A stretch of 64,000 nt of DNA from Prinia subflava (taxonomy: Eukaryota; Chordata; Aves; Passeriformes; Cisticolidae). Positions within the stretch are counted from its first letter, which is position 1; each line of letters begins with the position of its first letter. Position numbers and translations under genes: made by a program. The stretch covers positions 121,135,094 through 121,199,093 of the forward strand of contig NC_086247.1 of the NCBI RefSeq assembly GCF_021018805.1, read 5' to 3'. The notes beneath the pieces are model-generated. The model searched no databases and was not told where the DNA came from. It was given only the letters and a program-made list of their open reading frames with translations. Below are positions 37,401 through 48,300 of the stretch, piece by piece.

Positions 37401-39733
37401 TTCAATATTTTAAATAAATTTTTTGATGTCTCAATTAAAAAAAAACAAATTTAAAGGATGTGGCCTCCAAGTTATAAATATTGCTATTCAAAAGATAGAA
37501 CGTTGATTCCATGATAAATATAGCCACTTTAGGGTAAGAAGAGAATCTCTTTAAGCATGACAGATCCAGTCATCCAATTTACCTACAGAAAATCAGGCAG
37601 TGATTCATCTAGGTATAACTTTATCATTTTGTTACACATATTCAGAGAGCCTGAGAGAATATGGCCTTTATACAGCCGACTCACTCACTCACTCAGCATT
37701 GAGGGCTTGGTTGATTCCTGGTGCCCTCTCACCTCTGCCTGGAGAAAACTCTTTCAGACACAGTCCCTGGGAGTCCTGATAGCTCTAGTATAAAGCAATG
37801 GTTCAACAGCATCCAGATACTCAGTGCAGACCTGAAGGAGGGTCCCTGGTGTTTCTAAAAAGGGATCAACACCCCAAGGGCTCCTGTCCTGGGATGAAAG
37901 GACCTGCAGAGCACAGGAACTCTGCAATTTGCTGACTGGAGTCAGCTTAAAAAGTAACACCAAGCTAAGGAAATGGGAAGACCCAGTGTCCCATCAGCCA
38001 TGCCAACAAGCCACACACAGACCAGGCAAACAGAGCCCAGAGTAGAGTGTACTCTCCCAGCAGCACCTGTTTGGGACACAGTTTGCTTCAACAAGCCTGT
38101 GCTTCATCATGAAACTCTCACCTAGCACTAACTACATCTCAAGAGAAGAAAAAAGGAATTAAGATTGTTAACCTACCTGCAAGTATTGTTTTGTTTTGCT
38201 TTTCTCTTATTTATGAGACCGGTATTTGGGGGCAAAGGAGGAGGCAATTGCAATTTCAGCAGAAGATAAAGGTCAGTCTCAAAATCCTCTGCCAGCTGGA
38301 TCTGCTGCCCTAAACACAGCTTTAATCACAGTAGGACAATGTTCTCTATTGTACCTTAGTGGGAGATCTCTGTTGGCTTGAACAAAATAGATTCTCCTCA
38401 AAGAATGAAATGAGATGACACTGTTGATATTGTCTTTGAATGACCTCCAAAAGAAAATAAGGAAGTGCATACCAAACTTGATTTGAAATGTACTTGTTGT
38501 ACTGACTGTGGAAAAAAATAATCAGATGAAATATCCCAATTATACAATTCACCAATATAGAGTGAAATGGGAAATAGGAAATACATACAAACATCCCTAT
38601 CCACAGGTTTATATGGTCTTTTCAATTTTCATGAAGCATGGAAGACAATGAATAACAAGGGATTTGAAATGTACAGAAATATTTCTGCAAATCTAGAAGC
38701 AGTGAAATGTTATAAAAGCCCAATTTAATACGGTAAGAATTGCTTTTCCTTTTCAAATTGGTGGGTATAATTTTTTGTAATAATTTAATCATCTTGCAAT
38801 GATTATTTTTAACTAGCATTTTGCTGTCAGACATTTGATTCTTTTCTCTGTATTGAAATCTTTTCAGGCTATTACCTTTATCTTTAGCCTATTTATCTGA
38901 ATTTTTTTAAACAGAGGTCTTTAAAGGTTAGTGTTACTGCATACTTTCCTTTTTCAAAGCCTAGCTAGATATGGGCACTGATCAAATGGTTCAATAGTGT
39001 CTTCTCTTGACTTTTCATTTTCCCCAAGGGAAAAAGAATTTCTGCCTTTGGAAACAAAAGGACAGTTCATCAGAGCTGTGAACTCAAACGCTATCCAGAA
39101 ACTTCAGGAATAAAATCGCACTTTGTGAGATACATCTGTAAAAATGTGAAGCACTATTTTTTTGCCTTTTTTTTTTAATCAGACCCAAAGAATTCTTTCA
39201 TAAGAAAAGACTTTTTGACTGATTATCAGTTTTATCACTGCATTTTTTTCCGTTCTTCGATCATTTCTGTCACCACATGCCAAAAGGGCACAGCCTATTT
39301 TCAAACATAAGGCTTTGCTTCCCTTGACAAGTCAGTTGTGAGACCACAGGGCAAAGGGCTGTTTCCCTTAACAATTCCCAGCTATAAGAAAAACAAGAGT
39401 GATGATAAAGATAAGATGAGGTAAACTGAATATAACAGGTCTCTCAGACAAAAACTTCTGAAAATACAAATAAAAGGCAAAAAAGTAATCTTTTAATTAT
39501 CAGTAGAGTCCAAAACGTGACTAATTTCATTTCCAGAATGCAATAGGAAATTACAGTCCTCTGGCTGCTGCTCCATATACCACTGAAATCAAACCTGATC
39601 TCAAGGGGCTGCCTGACAAGGTCCTTGCATTGTCACAGGTTTCATGACAGGGTTCAGAGCAAGCCTGAATGACAGGAAGGGATGTTTCTATCCTTGTGTG
39701 CACACCAGAAGCCCATGGTTCCCAGGCAGAGTG
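34451..39733. other. Unique non-coding DNA
   Basis: No recognisable gene. The plus-strand frame 36630-36971 (113 codons) and its neighbours fall in a locally GC-rich segment (36.6-37.1 kb) and show no domain. An (ACTC)4 run lies near 37678-37693. Several overlapping minus-strand frames at 38279-38834 are AT-rich and featureless. Confidence 0.55.
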
Positions 39734-39772
39734 GAGGCAGGGCTGCAGTGGGAGGCAGGGCTGCAGTGGGAT
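39734..39772. repeat. 18-bp tandem duplication
   Basis: Two perfect copies of GAGGCAGGGCTGCAGTGG (39734-39751 and 39752-39769) followed by the start of a diverged third. The unit is a multiple of three, so overlapping open frames stay open, but no gene is recognisable there. Confidence 0.9.
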
Positions 39773-42700
39773 GCAGTGCTCCTGGCTCTCCAACAGGCAG
39801 TCATGTTTGCAGAGCTCTTGGTGGAACCTGTCTCCCAGGTGTGCCTCGCTAAAGCTGCAGACACCTTGAGCCCCGTCTCCTGATGCAAGGGCAGGAACCA
39901 TGTCCCTGCCCTCTGCACCCGTGTATGGCAGTATATGCCCTCATACTATGTGTTGGTTTCCTGCATATCAGTAGAGAATTTTATCTCAAAACCTTCCTAT
40001 GCAAATAGCTGCTGCACAGAGAACCTTGAAACCTAATGGTTACAGCAGAGATCTGGGCATTCCCAGAGGTAGGGGGTCACAACATTTGGGATGGGTGGCT
40101 GATGTACGATTGTTTCTCCAAAGAGGAAATTCTTCTGCTTTACTCCCTGGGGTTATGGTGGCAGAGATATTTTGCTATAGTTGAAAACATATCCATCTGA
40201 GCTTTCCTTCAGACTGGTCTTGACAGTCACTCCCACTTGATCCAGCTCTAAGAGGCACCTAGTTAGTCAAGCTGAAAAGTCAAATGTATCCTAGCATGAC
40301 TCCCACCTCATCAATCCAACATGACCCATTGGATCACGTACATGCTGATGTGCCAGTAAAAGCAGAAGCACCAAGAAAGAAAACAAAACACTTACTGTTA
40401 TTACTTTATGAATTTGTACTTTTTGTGATCATTCACAAGCCAAATAAAGCACCATCAGAAGGAATTTACATTCACAGAAGAAACACTTCAGTAGATAAAA
40501 GCTTAGTCTGAGACAGTAAGGTGGGGAGGAATAATTGAATTTGTTTCTCCAGACTAGACAAGATTGTGTCAAGAGCAGGATAATCAACAAGGTGCCTCCA
40601 TCCACAGCTGTTAGTCTGAGGCATATGGGAGCATAGGCTGAGTCTGAGGGGAGCAGACCTCACATGCAGAGGACAGGAGCAGTACATTTAAGTCCTTTCA
40701 ATGGATGTTCCCTCCTCACCCCTTTCAATGTCTATTTCTGATAGGGAGGAGATGATTCAGTGACTCAGTTACTGCCTAAAGCATGAGTAATATAATGAGT
40801 AATACAGTTCTCAGTGTTAGTCTGTATTTTCTTGTCTATCAGCACCATTGGCAATATTTCAGCTATCAAAAGGGATTTTTTGCTATCTCTGTCCTGTTCA
40901 TTGACAGTACATATTCCTGTGTTTTTGCTATATCGTGGTGCTAAATGGATTAGTACTTTGTGACACAAATTGATCAAGCCCTGCTGGAGCCTTGAGCTTC
41001 TAATTCCTCTCCTAAAGAATCCCATACACAAGTCATGCTAGAATCACATAACTTTGAACGTGTAAGAGATTCTTCACCAGAAAAATAATGATTTCGAACA
41101 CAAACCCTTGTCTTTCTCTAGAATTTAAATATGCATTTGCTGATTTTAAATAGTACTTGCATTGGTGATGAGATGAATGGTTCCAAGGTCTGATCAGGAA
41201 GGTTCAGGGTTAAAAACTACAGCAAGTAGAAATTGTGCAGGTTGCCAATTATTTCCAGCTGAGATTCCTGTGTTAGAGAAAAGGCAGGCTGGTAGGCAAA
41301 TAGGGATTGGTGTATTTGGAAGAGGGAGAAGGGTTTGGCTCCCAGGAGCTGGTGATTAGTCTAATATCTCTGTTTGGACTCAGACTTAAGCTGAGTCTGC
41401 CAGAAAAAAGGGGAAGACAGTTTGAGCAAATTATTTATCCTGAAACCCAACTCAGAAACCTTGGGGAATATTTTTCTGAGCTTTGTAGTAGTATTATAGT
41501 GCTCTTGGGAAGTTAGAGGTTGGTTGAATAAGCTGCTCTCATGTTAACTGAGAGCATTAAGCTGATTTGTCTGAAAGATCTTATAGAGAGGGAAAATAAG
41601 AAAATTGCTTGTCAAGGAACTGATAAAGTTGGTCAGTTCTGGGCCTGAATTCAGCTGTTAGACTATGTCATGACAGGGAAAACAGTTTCTGGGATGTCAA
41701 AGAAATACCTTGGTATTTTTGTTATTTATGAATATTTACTTGGTGTCCTTCAGTCTAGACTCTTTTCCTTGTGCCTCTTGTAGACACAGAGTTAGGATCT
41801 TTCCAAGACTGTCTGTAAGAGGTAGAAATGAGCTCACTGAAGGGCTTACTGCACAATGGGAAAGTGCTTCCCTGCCATGCAGAATAGTAGAGGAAGAAAC
41901 ACAGGTGCCAATGTGTTCACCATTTCTGTCCCTACAGCTTTCCCTCTTTCATCTGGAACAGATTAAGCCGAAGGTGAGCAGGAATGACCTTCAAAAACAG
42001 AGCTTCCATCCATCCCCAGGAAGTGTCCTACACTAGCACTTGCAAATTTCTACAGTTCTCAGATACAAGTCGTTATTCTCTCAGTAACATGACTGAAAAT
42101 ACAGTGGCACACAGTTCCATATGTGCTTAACTAATGTAGTTATTTCAGTTACCTTCTCGGAATAAGTTGTCCATCACATTATCATACCATGGAAAACTCT
42201 CACTGACCCAAACCTCTCATAAGCACACCTGTAGCTCACTCAATGTTGGCCTGGTGTAGAAGCATTCATGAGACAGGCCCAAAGCTGCCACTGCTCTATG
42301 GAGAGGTGCTGCAGCTGCTATTCAGAGCAAACTGGTAAAGCTGATGTGACATTTTCAAATCATTCTGGCTGACACAAGAAACTTCACAAAATAACTTTCT
42401 GAACACAGAACTAATTTCAGTGTTATCCTAAAGACTGACCATATTCATCAAAGGGACAAATAGAAATTTTCACAATTATCCTCTGACAATTTATATCTAT
42501 CCAGAGCGACATTTGCCATCTCATGGAAGCAAGAGTCTGAACTGCTCCTCAGTAAAACAGTTCTTCTCATCTGTGAAATACAGGTATGAGGATGGTAAAA
42601 TGTTTCATGCATTTAAGTGCAGCATTACTGAGTTGTAGTGGTAGATTCAGGCACACTCAAGTAAATAGCATGGACTGCCAATCCCACTACTTTCAAACCA

Positions 42701-45700
42701 GCTGCCTTGTCAGAAAAAGCTCCCCTCCTTGGAGCTGCTTAGTCTTTTAATGTCTTCCTTCCTACTCGTTATCACTGGAAATGAAAAGAAAAAGATTTCA
42801 TATACATTCTTGTAATCTAAATTGCAAAATATCATGCTATGGCAAAGTAGAAAACCTGAATTTTACAGGAAGTCCATTGTTTTAGTGTGTTGTTTTTGTG
42901 CATTGTTTCTGCAAGTCTCAGAGCAAAGAAAGGAGCAAACAAAAAGAATGGATCTCTGGAGGTAACATGGAACTGAGCACAGAAATACAAATTCTTTCAG
43001 TTCAGACAGATTCAAGACTCTGGGACTGAAGCTGTATGTCATGTAGCTTGCCATAACAGTGAATAATCTGAGATATTGGTAGGTAACCTGAAAGAAAGGG
43101 AAAGCACAAAGGAAGTTTTGTTGCTATTGGAATTTCTGAGAACTAGAGTCTCCACATACACATACATGTCACAGGCTTGCACAGTCCCACTGAAGTCAAC
43201 TATTTGTGTGGTTGAAGTTAAAACAATGCTTTCCTGCCTTAGTGGATGGAAGCCAGTGAGCTCCACACTTTCCCAAACAATCTAGAAGCAGTTTTCTCCT
43301 CTAATTCAGCTCCCTTGGCATAAGAAAAAGCTCTTATAGGTTGTCATCTCTGCTTAGCAGAGGCTTCTTTCATGGATAATATGATGCTAAAGAGGAGATG
43401 AGTTGTCCTAGGAATGCCTCAATACAATAAAGCCAATATGATGAGAGGAGACAGCCTTGGTCTGAGGAGGGACACAACTGCCCCCACCCAGACTCTAGTG
43501 GTGAAAGAAGATAGTGCCTGCGTGTTAAGGCACATTAAGCAGTGACTCATTTCTGGCAGAGAATTAAATTTATTATTTTTGAACTACAAGGGTCAGAGGC
43601 CCTCTAGGTCCACAGAAAAGAAACAGGACTTGTATCACTTAAGTTTGTAGGCAAGGCAAAAAGGCAAATAAGATTTTCCACAAATAGACTAAGATGAGGG
43701 ATTTAGTCTGCAGTGCTGCACACAGGAAATGGGTTCCCATACTTACTCAAAGCTGCTTCCCTGTTATAGCAACATTTAGGATTAATTGTTCACAACCCAT
43801 TAGAAAGATGGAGAAAAATTATTCTAATAACACCAAGAAGATTTTTGAACAAACAGCACAGAATAGAAAGTCTAACCCATCCAAAGGCTGTCAGCCCATT
43901 ACAGCCCATGTCTGCTTTCCACTGCACCATTAAATAGACAGCAAAATGCAGCATGACACCTGCCCTGGCACTGGAGTTACTGCATGCAGGTCTAAGTGGG
44001 TTACTTCTCCATCCTCTCAGCATCCCTGCTGCCCATCACAGCAGGGTTTCCATAATAACACCAGCATAGCTGCAGCACCTGCTTGTTTGCCTGATGCAGT
44101 TACCAGAAATGGATTGTAACCATAGTGTGAAAAGTAACAATTCTGTTCTCACCTCTAAAAGGGGTGTGCATATTAGCATGTCAGAACCTTGCTCTCTTTG
44201 GGATCAGACTGTCAAGGAGTATCCTCCAGCAGTCTGGTGGAAAGCCAGGGGGGTTCTAAAGGAGCAGTCCCTGGTATGACCAGAGCTTGGTGTGATAGCA
44301 ACTCCATCCCAGCTCCCCAAAACACTGATTTAGAAGCAGCCCCTCTGATCTCACCTGATGTAGCAGTTCTGGAGTACACAAAAGATGTGTTATTCTTATT
44401 ACTGTACACAGAAATTTATTCAGAGCCAGACTAGGCCCCATTCACTGAGGTTATCCTGCCACCAGCTACATCTTCACTGTAGCCCCTCTCAGCTTTAATT
44501 GCTTCAACTGAATAGGACAAGAAAAAGGAAATTATTGTTCTGTTCTCCATTTAACTGGAGTGGTGATCATTGCACTAAGAAAAAGGGAAATCTCACCTCC
44601 CAGTTTGGCTTTTCTTGTGCTCTTTGTGTCTTTGATCTATATGTGTAATATATATGCATATGCTAGTTTGTTACTTCTCGAGCAATGAGAACTGTGTCCA
44701 GATGTGTGGCAGAGAAAAAAGCTGAGAAATTCTACCCAGAGTAGCATACTAATTTTATGATGGTACAGCACATGCTGTGTATGCCTGCTCACAGGGTTTT
44801 TATTACTTGTCCTACCTATGCAACAGCAAGTTTCCTTTCCCAAACCCTAACCTTTAGAAAACTTGAGGCACATAGTTAAGAAATCAGATGCTAAAAACCC
44901 CAACCTAAATGTAAATCCAGCATCTTAGCTGTAGATGCTTATAACAACATAAGAAAATCTCTCTCAGCCAGAAAAATTTACATTTTGTTCAGCTTCACTG
45001 CTTTTTATGCATATGAGTTCTCTTAATGAATTCAGAGTTTTGAAAAAGGAGACTATTCTTTCTCTGTGGTTGGATGGACTTTCCTCCAGAGTCAGCTAAG
45101 CAAAGATCTTCAGATAACCAAACTGAGTTTTCTTTTTCTGTTCTCTAATGACTTTGGCCTGAAGTGCTTACAGGGAAAATAAAAATCTGTCAGGTGATAG
45201 TTTTAAATCAGGGAGAGGACAAAACCAAGAGGAAGAAGCCATTAAAAAGTGTGCAGGATCCACAGCAGCTTGTTCCGGTAAAGTGCAGCTGGCCATCCCC
45301 TCATTGAGCCTTTCCTGGGCTCTAGTGTCTGCATTAATCATGTACTCTTGGTATAAAGCTTTAAACTGCAAAGTTCTTTCTGTACCACCCAACAGTAAAT
45401 AAAGTGGGGCAAGCTTATTCTAAAGTTATTTGTGATAAGTTTTTCTTACTTAAGTTTCCCATTTTAAATACATTCAGCCTGATTCTGCTGCTCCTTTCCC
45501 TTACTCGAAGTACAAATGTGACATCAAAGGCCCTGAAGTTGCAAAGTCCAGTGCAGCCAAGATGTGATCCAAACCTGTGTTCTCCTGGGATAAAATTTCG
45601 GGTCCAGTGATGTCAGGACTTTGAGAGACAGAATTTACCATGAAGCCAATTTAAACACCATTTCTTTTTCTGATGTAAACTCTAACTTATACACATATAT

Positions 45701-46563
45701 AGAGCTGCTCATTCCATCACAGGATAATTTTCTTTCCAGGGTGCTGTCATAAGAAGAGTCTTAAGGAGATGAAAGGGAAAAGGAAAGAGGAAAGAGTGTA
45801 GTTAAGAGGTTTCATTCAGCTTTTTATTGGCAGATAAAAGTACAATCCTTGCTGAAACCAGCGATGATTTATTTATTGGCAAAAAAGGTCAATTAAACTT
45901 TATAGTCACTAGTATCCTGTTAAAAATAATAAAACTAACACATATACTAAATAATAGGTTAACATTAACAGCAAACAATGTAACATCTGCCCTGTCAATC
46001 AAAGGGTATGCGGAAATTCTTCACTGAACTGGAACTGCAGAAAGAAAAAGGGATACAGGATCATTATGGCAGCCCGGACTATAAATTACAGGCAGTAGAT
46101 ATATTGCTGGGAAAGCTATATCTTTCCTTAAAATGAATTCAACCTTCTTGACCTACCCCTTTTCCTCAAAATTTCATCTCACTATGTGACCACTTCTTGG
46201 ACTGCTGGTACAGGTGCCTGAAGATTTTGCAGCATGTTTAAAAAAGATGAGAAACGACAAATACTTTGACGAATTATCTCTCAAGCCTGGCCGTTGCTGT
46301 AGCACTTCATGCATTCTGATCAGACCTCCCAGCTGTAATGAATTTGCCCTTGGAGGAGGCTGTGAGGGCTGTGGTTTTGAAATGGGGCGAAATCCAGTGA
46401 TGGCTGTTACAGCAGGCAGTACCCAAACCTTGCCTGCTCTTAGCCTGAGCAGGAAGACCAGCAGGGAGGGAGCATCAGCTCCTGGGAGGACTCATAAGAT
46501 CAAGGTTAGCCAGACTTTAACATCTACAGAAATATTTTTCCTGGTTCAAAAAAAAGGAAAAAG
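39773..46563. other. Unique non-coding DNA
   Basis: About 6.8 kb with no recognisable gene or transposable element. The longest frames are 39551-39901 minus (116 codons), 41710-42036 plus (108) and 46214-46636 plus (140). The last owes its final 30 or so codons to the A run at 46564-46610, which reads as lysine, and is not credible as a gene. An ORF at 40765-41031 minus likewise has no domain. Confidence 0.55.

Positions 46564-46610
<47 letters not shown>
46564..46610. repeat. Uninterrupted 47-base A run
   Basis: Forty-seven consecutive A residues, preceded by A-rich sequence with a few G interruptions (46549-46563). No AATAAA lies just upstream, no target-site duplication of the following GGCAACTGAA was found on the other side, and no retroposed gene is recognisable before it. 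I therefore prefer an expanded homopolymer to a retrocopy tail. The exact length is likely to vary between individuals or be imprecise in the assembly. Confidence 0.95.
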
Positions 46611-46614
<4 letters not shown>

Positions 46615-47599
46615 ACTGAAATTCTGTGTGCAATAGAGGTCTGATAAAATGTTCCTTTGGGTCAATCAAAACTTTCCACTGTTATGAAATCAAAGCACTT
46701 TGGTCCAAGTTTTCCCTTTGAAAGCTTGTCGATGTGTTTCTGTGCGAAAATAATAACAGTGAATTGCGTGTGGGAAAAAATAATTTCCAGATTAAAACTG
46801 AAAAAAATCCATTCCAGAAATGTTCACATGGGCCACTTCAACCTTAAGGGAATGCTTTGTTTTGGGACAAGAAGTTCTGGAAACAAAATACTGCCAAAAA
46901 CTGACATTTTTTTTCAAAGCAGCGAATAAAAGAAAAAATGGCACTTTTTTATTAGAAGAAACTTTGGTTTAAAAAAAAAATAATAATTTGGCTGTGCTTT
47001 GCTGAGCTCCAGCACCATAGTCTGAACCTGAGTGTCAGGAGACAACCCTCAGGTGCTGCTAAGGTGACACTGGGGGAAGATCCTGGTCATTGCTGTTAGT
47101 TAAACAGCATTTACTGCTGAACTCAGAAATGTCATGTGGGATCAATATTGTATTTGCACCTTGGTGGATATTGCTCAGAAGTGTAATCCAAGCTTGAGCC
47201 TGTATCCTTTTAAGCCTGTAGACATCCTGTCAGTTCGGCATAGACTCCATAAGTGATGTGTGGATTTTGTTTTACTTGGCTATCTTCAGTAGCAGAGAAG
47301 CAGATCTCTTTTTTTGAGCAGGCAGCTTTCTTTCTTTTTGAAGACCATGTTGAGGGTGAAACTATGCCTATGAAAAAGCAGGTCGTGGTTTGAAAAAGGA
47401 GAGCTGTTTCCCTATATTTCCCAGTATTTCCCTATATGCTTTTCACTATATTGATATTTAATCCTTTTCTATTTACTGGCCTGGTCTGTCTAGGGAAAAG
47501 AGATGGAGCGCTTTATGTGGCAGTGCCACACACAGATAGACCATCAGATCAAGATAAATTTCCTAATTTAAGAATTATTTTAATGGGGTGGGAAAGGGC
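46611..47599. other. Unique non-coding DNA
   Basis: AT-rich sequence with short A runs (46969-46980 and others) and no recognisable gene. The base composition changes sharply at about 47.6 kb, where the CpG-rich segment begins. Confidence 0.6.
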
Positions 47600-48300
47600 A
47601 GCTCAGTTTTGTCACCTCCGCCAACACCCCCCGGCATGCACGACTGCTCTCATTGTGGAGGAGAGCTGTGCCGATCAGCACGGACATTACTGCCGGCAGA
47701 GCAGCTGCAGGAGCTTAGTGACCCCCTCCCACGCTTACACCGCCGGGCCATTTTAATTGCAACCCGCAGCTTAAAGTCTTCATTAAGTTCTCCCTGAGCC
47801 CTGCCTCCTCCTCTAAGATCAGCCGCTCTTCGCCCTGACCGGCGGAGCGGCGAGGAACATCTGCAGTTCAAACGTGATGCATATGCAACAGCGGTCTCCA
47901 GATTAAAGGTCAGCAGACTCCTCCGACACCCAGGCCCGTCTCCCCCTTGCAGGGTGTCTGGTGTCCTTTGTTCCAAACTCCATGCTTCCTGCCAGCCTTT
48001 TTGCCCACTTGCTCAGCCTGGCCGCTGCAAGGCTGGCGCGGCACCTTGGCAAGCTGGCCGGGGCTGCCCTCGCCCGGGGCTGCCCGCAGGCGGGCGGGGG
48101 CTGCCGCCGGCAAATAAGCAGGTCCTTCCCTCGGCTTCTTGTCGCAAAGCCCAGGGAAAGGATGACTGCAACAGCTGCAGTGCCGGCTCGTTCATGACAA
48201 ATGGTCCTGTCACTCTTCTTATTGATTAGCAATGTTATGACATTTCCCTTCAAAAACACAGATGTGGCGCGGGCAGCGACAGGAGCGCTGCTCTGGGAGG
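47600..48300. promoter_or_regulatory. CpG-island-like segment
   Basis: By my own count this 700-bp segment holds about 39 CpG pairs, with the densest part at 47820-48200, while most of the window is CpG-poor. My rough estimate of observed over expected CpG is near 0.65, which would meet the usual island threshold. Inside or beside it are ATTTTAATTG (homeodomain-like, about 47750), ATGCATATGCAA at 47877-47888 (11 of 12 bases of a POU-dimer site) and TTATTGATTAGCAATG (about 48220). Overlapping frames up to 118 codons exist on both strands, as expected in GC-rich DNA, and none has a domain. It could be the promoter of an unannotated transcript, or an orphan island or enhancer of a developmental gene elsewhere. 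Confidence 0.55.

Noticed and set aside
42535..42610. Second MIR-like fragment (CTCAGTAAAACAGTTCTTCTC)
   Set aside because: Only one short stretch resembles the SINE; spacing and neighbouring words do not fit well enough.
46200..46610. Processed retrocopy with poly(A) tail
   Set aside because: No AATAAA upstream of the A run, no target-site duplication found by eye, and no recognisable gene sequence before it.
46214..46636. 140-codon frame ending in a long lysine run
   Set aside because: The lysines come from the A homopolymer, and the upstream part has no recognisable domain, so it is a composition artefact.
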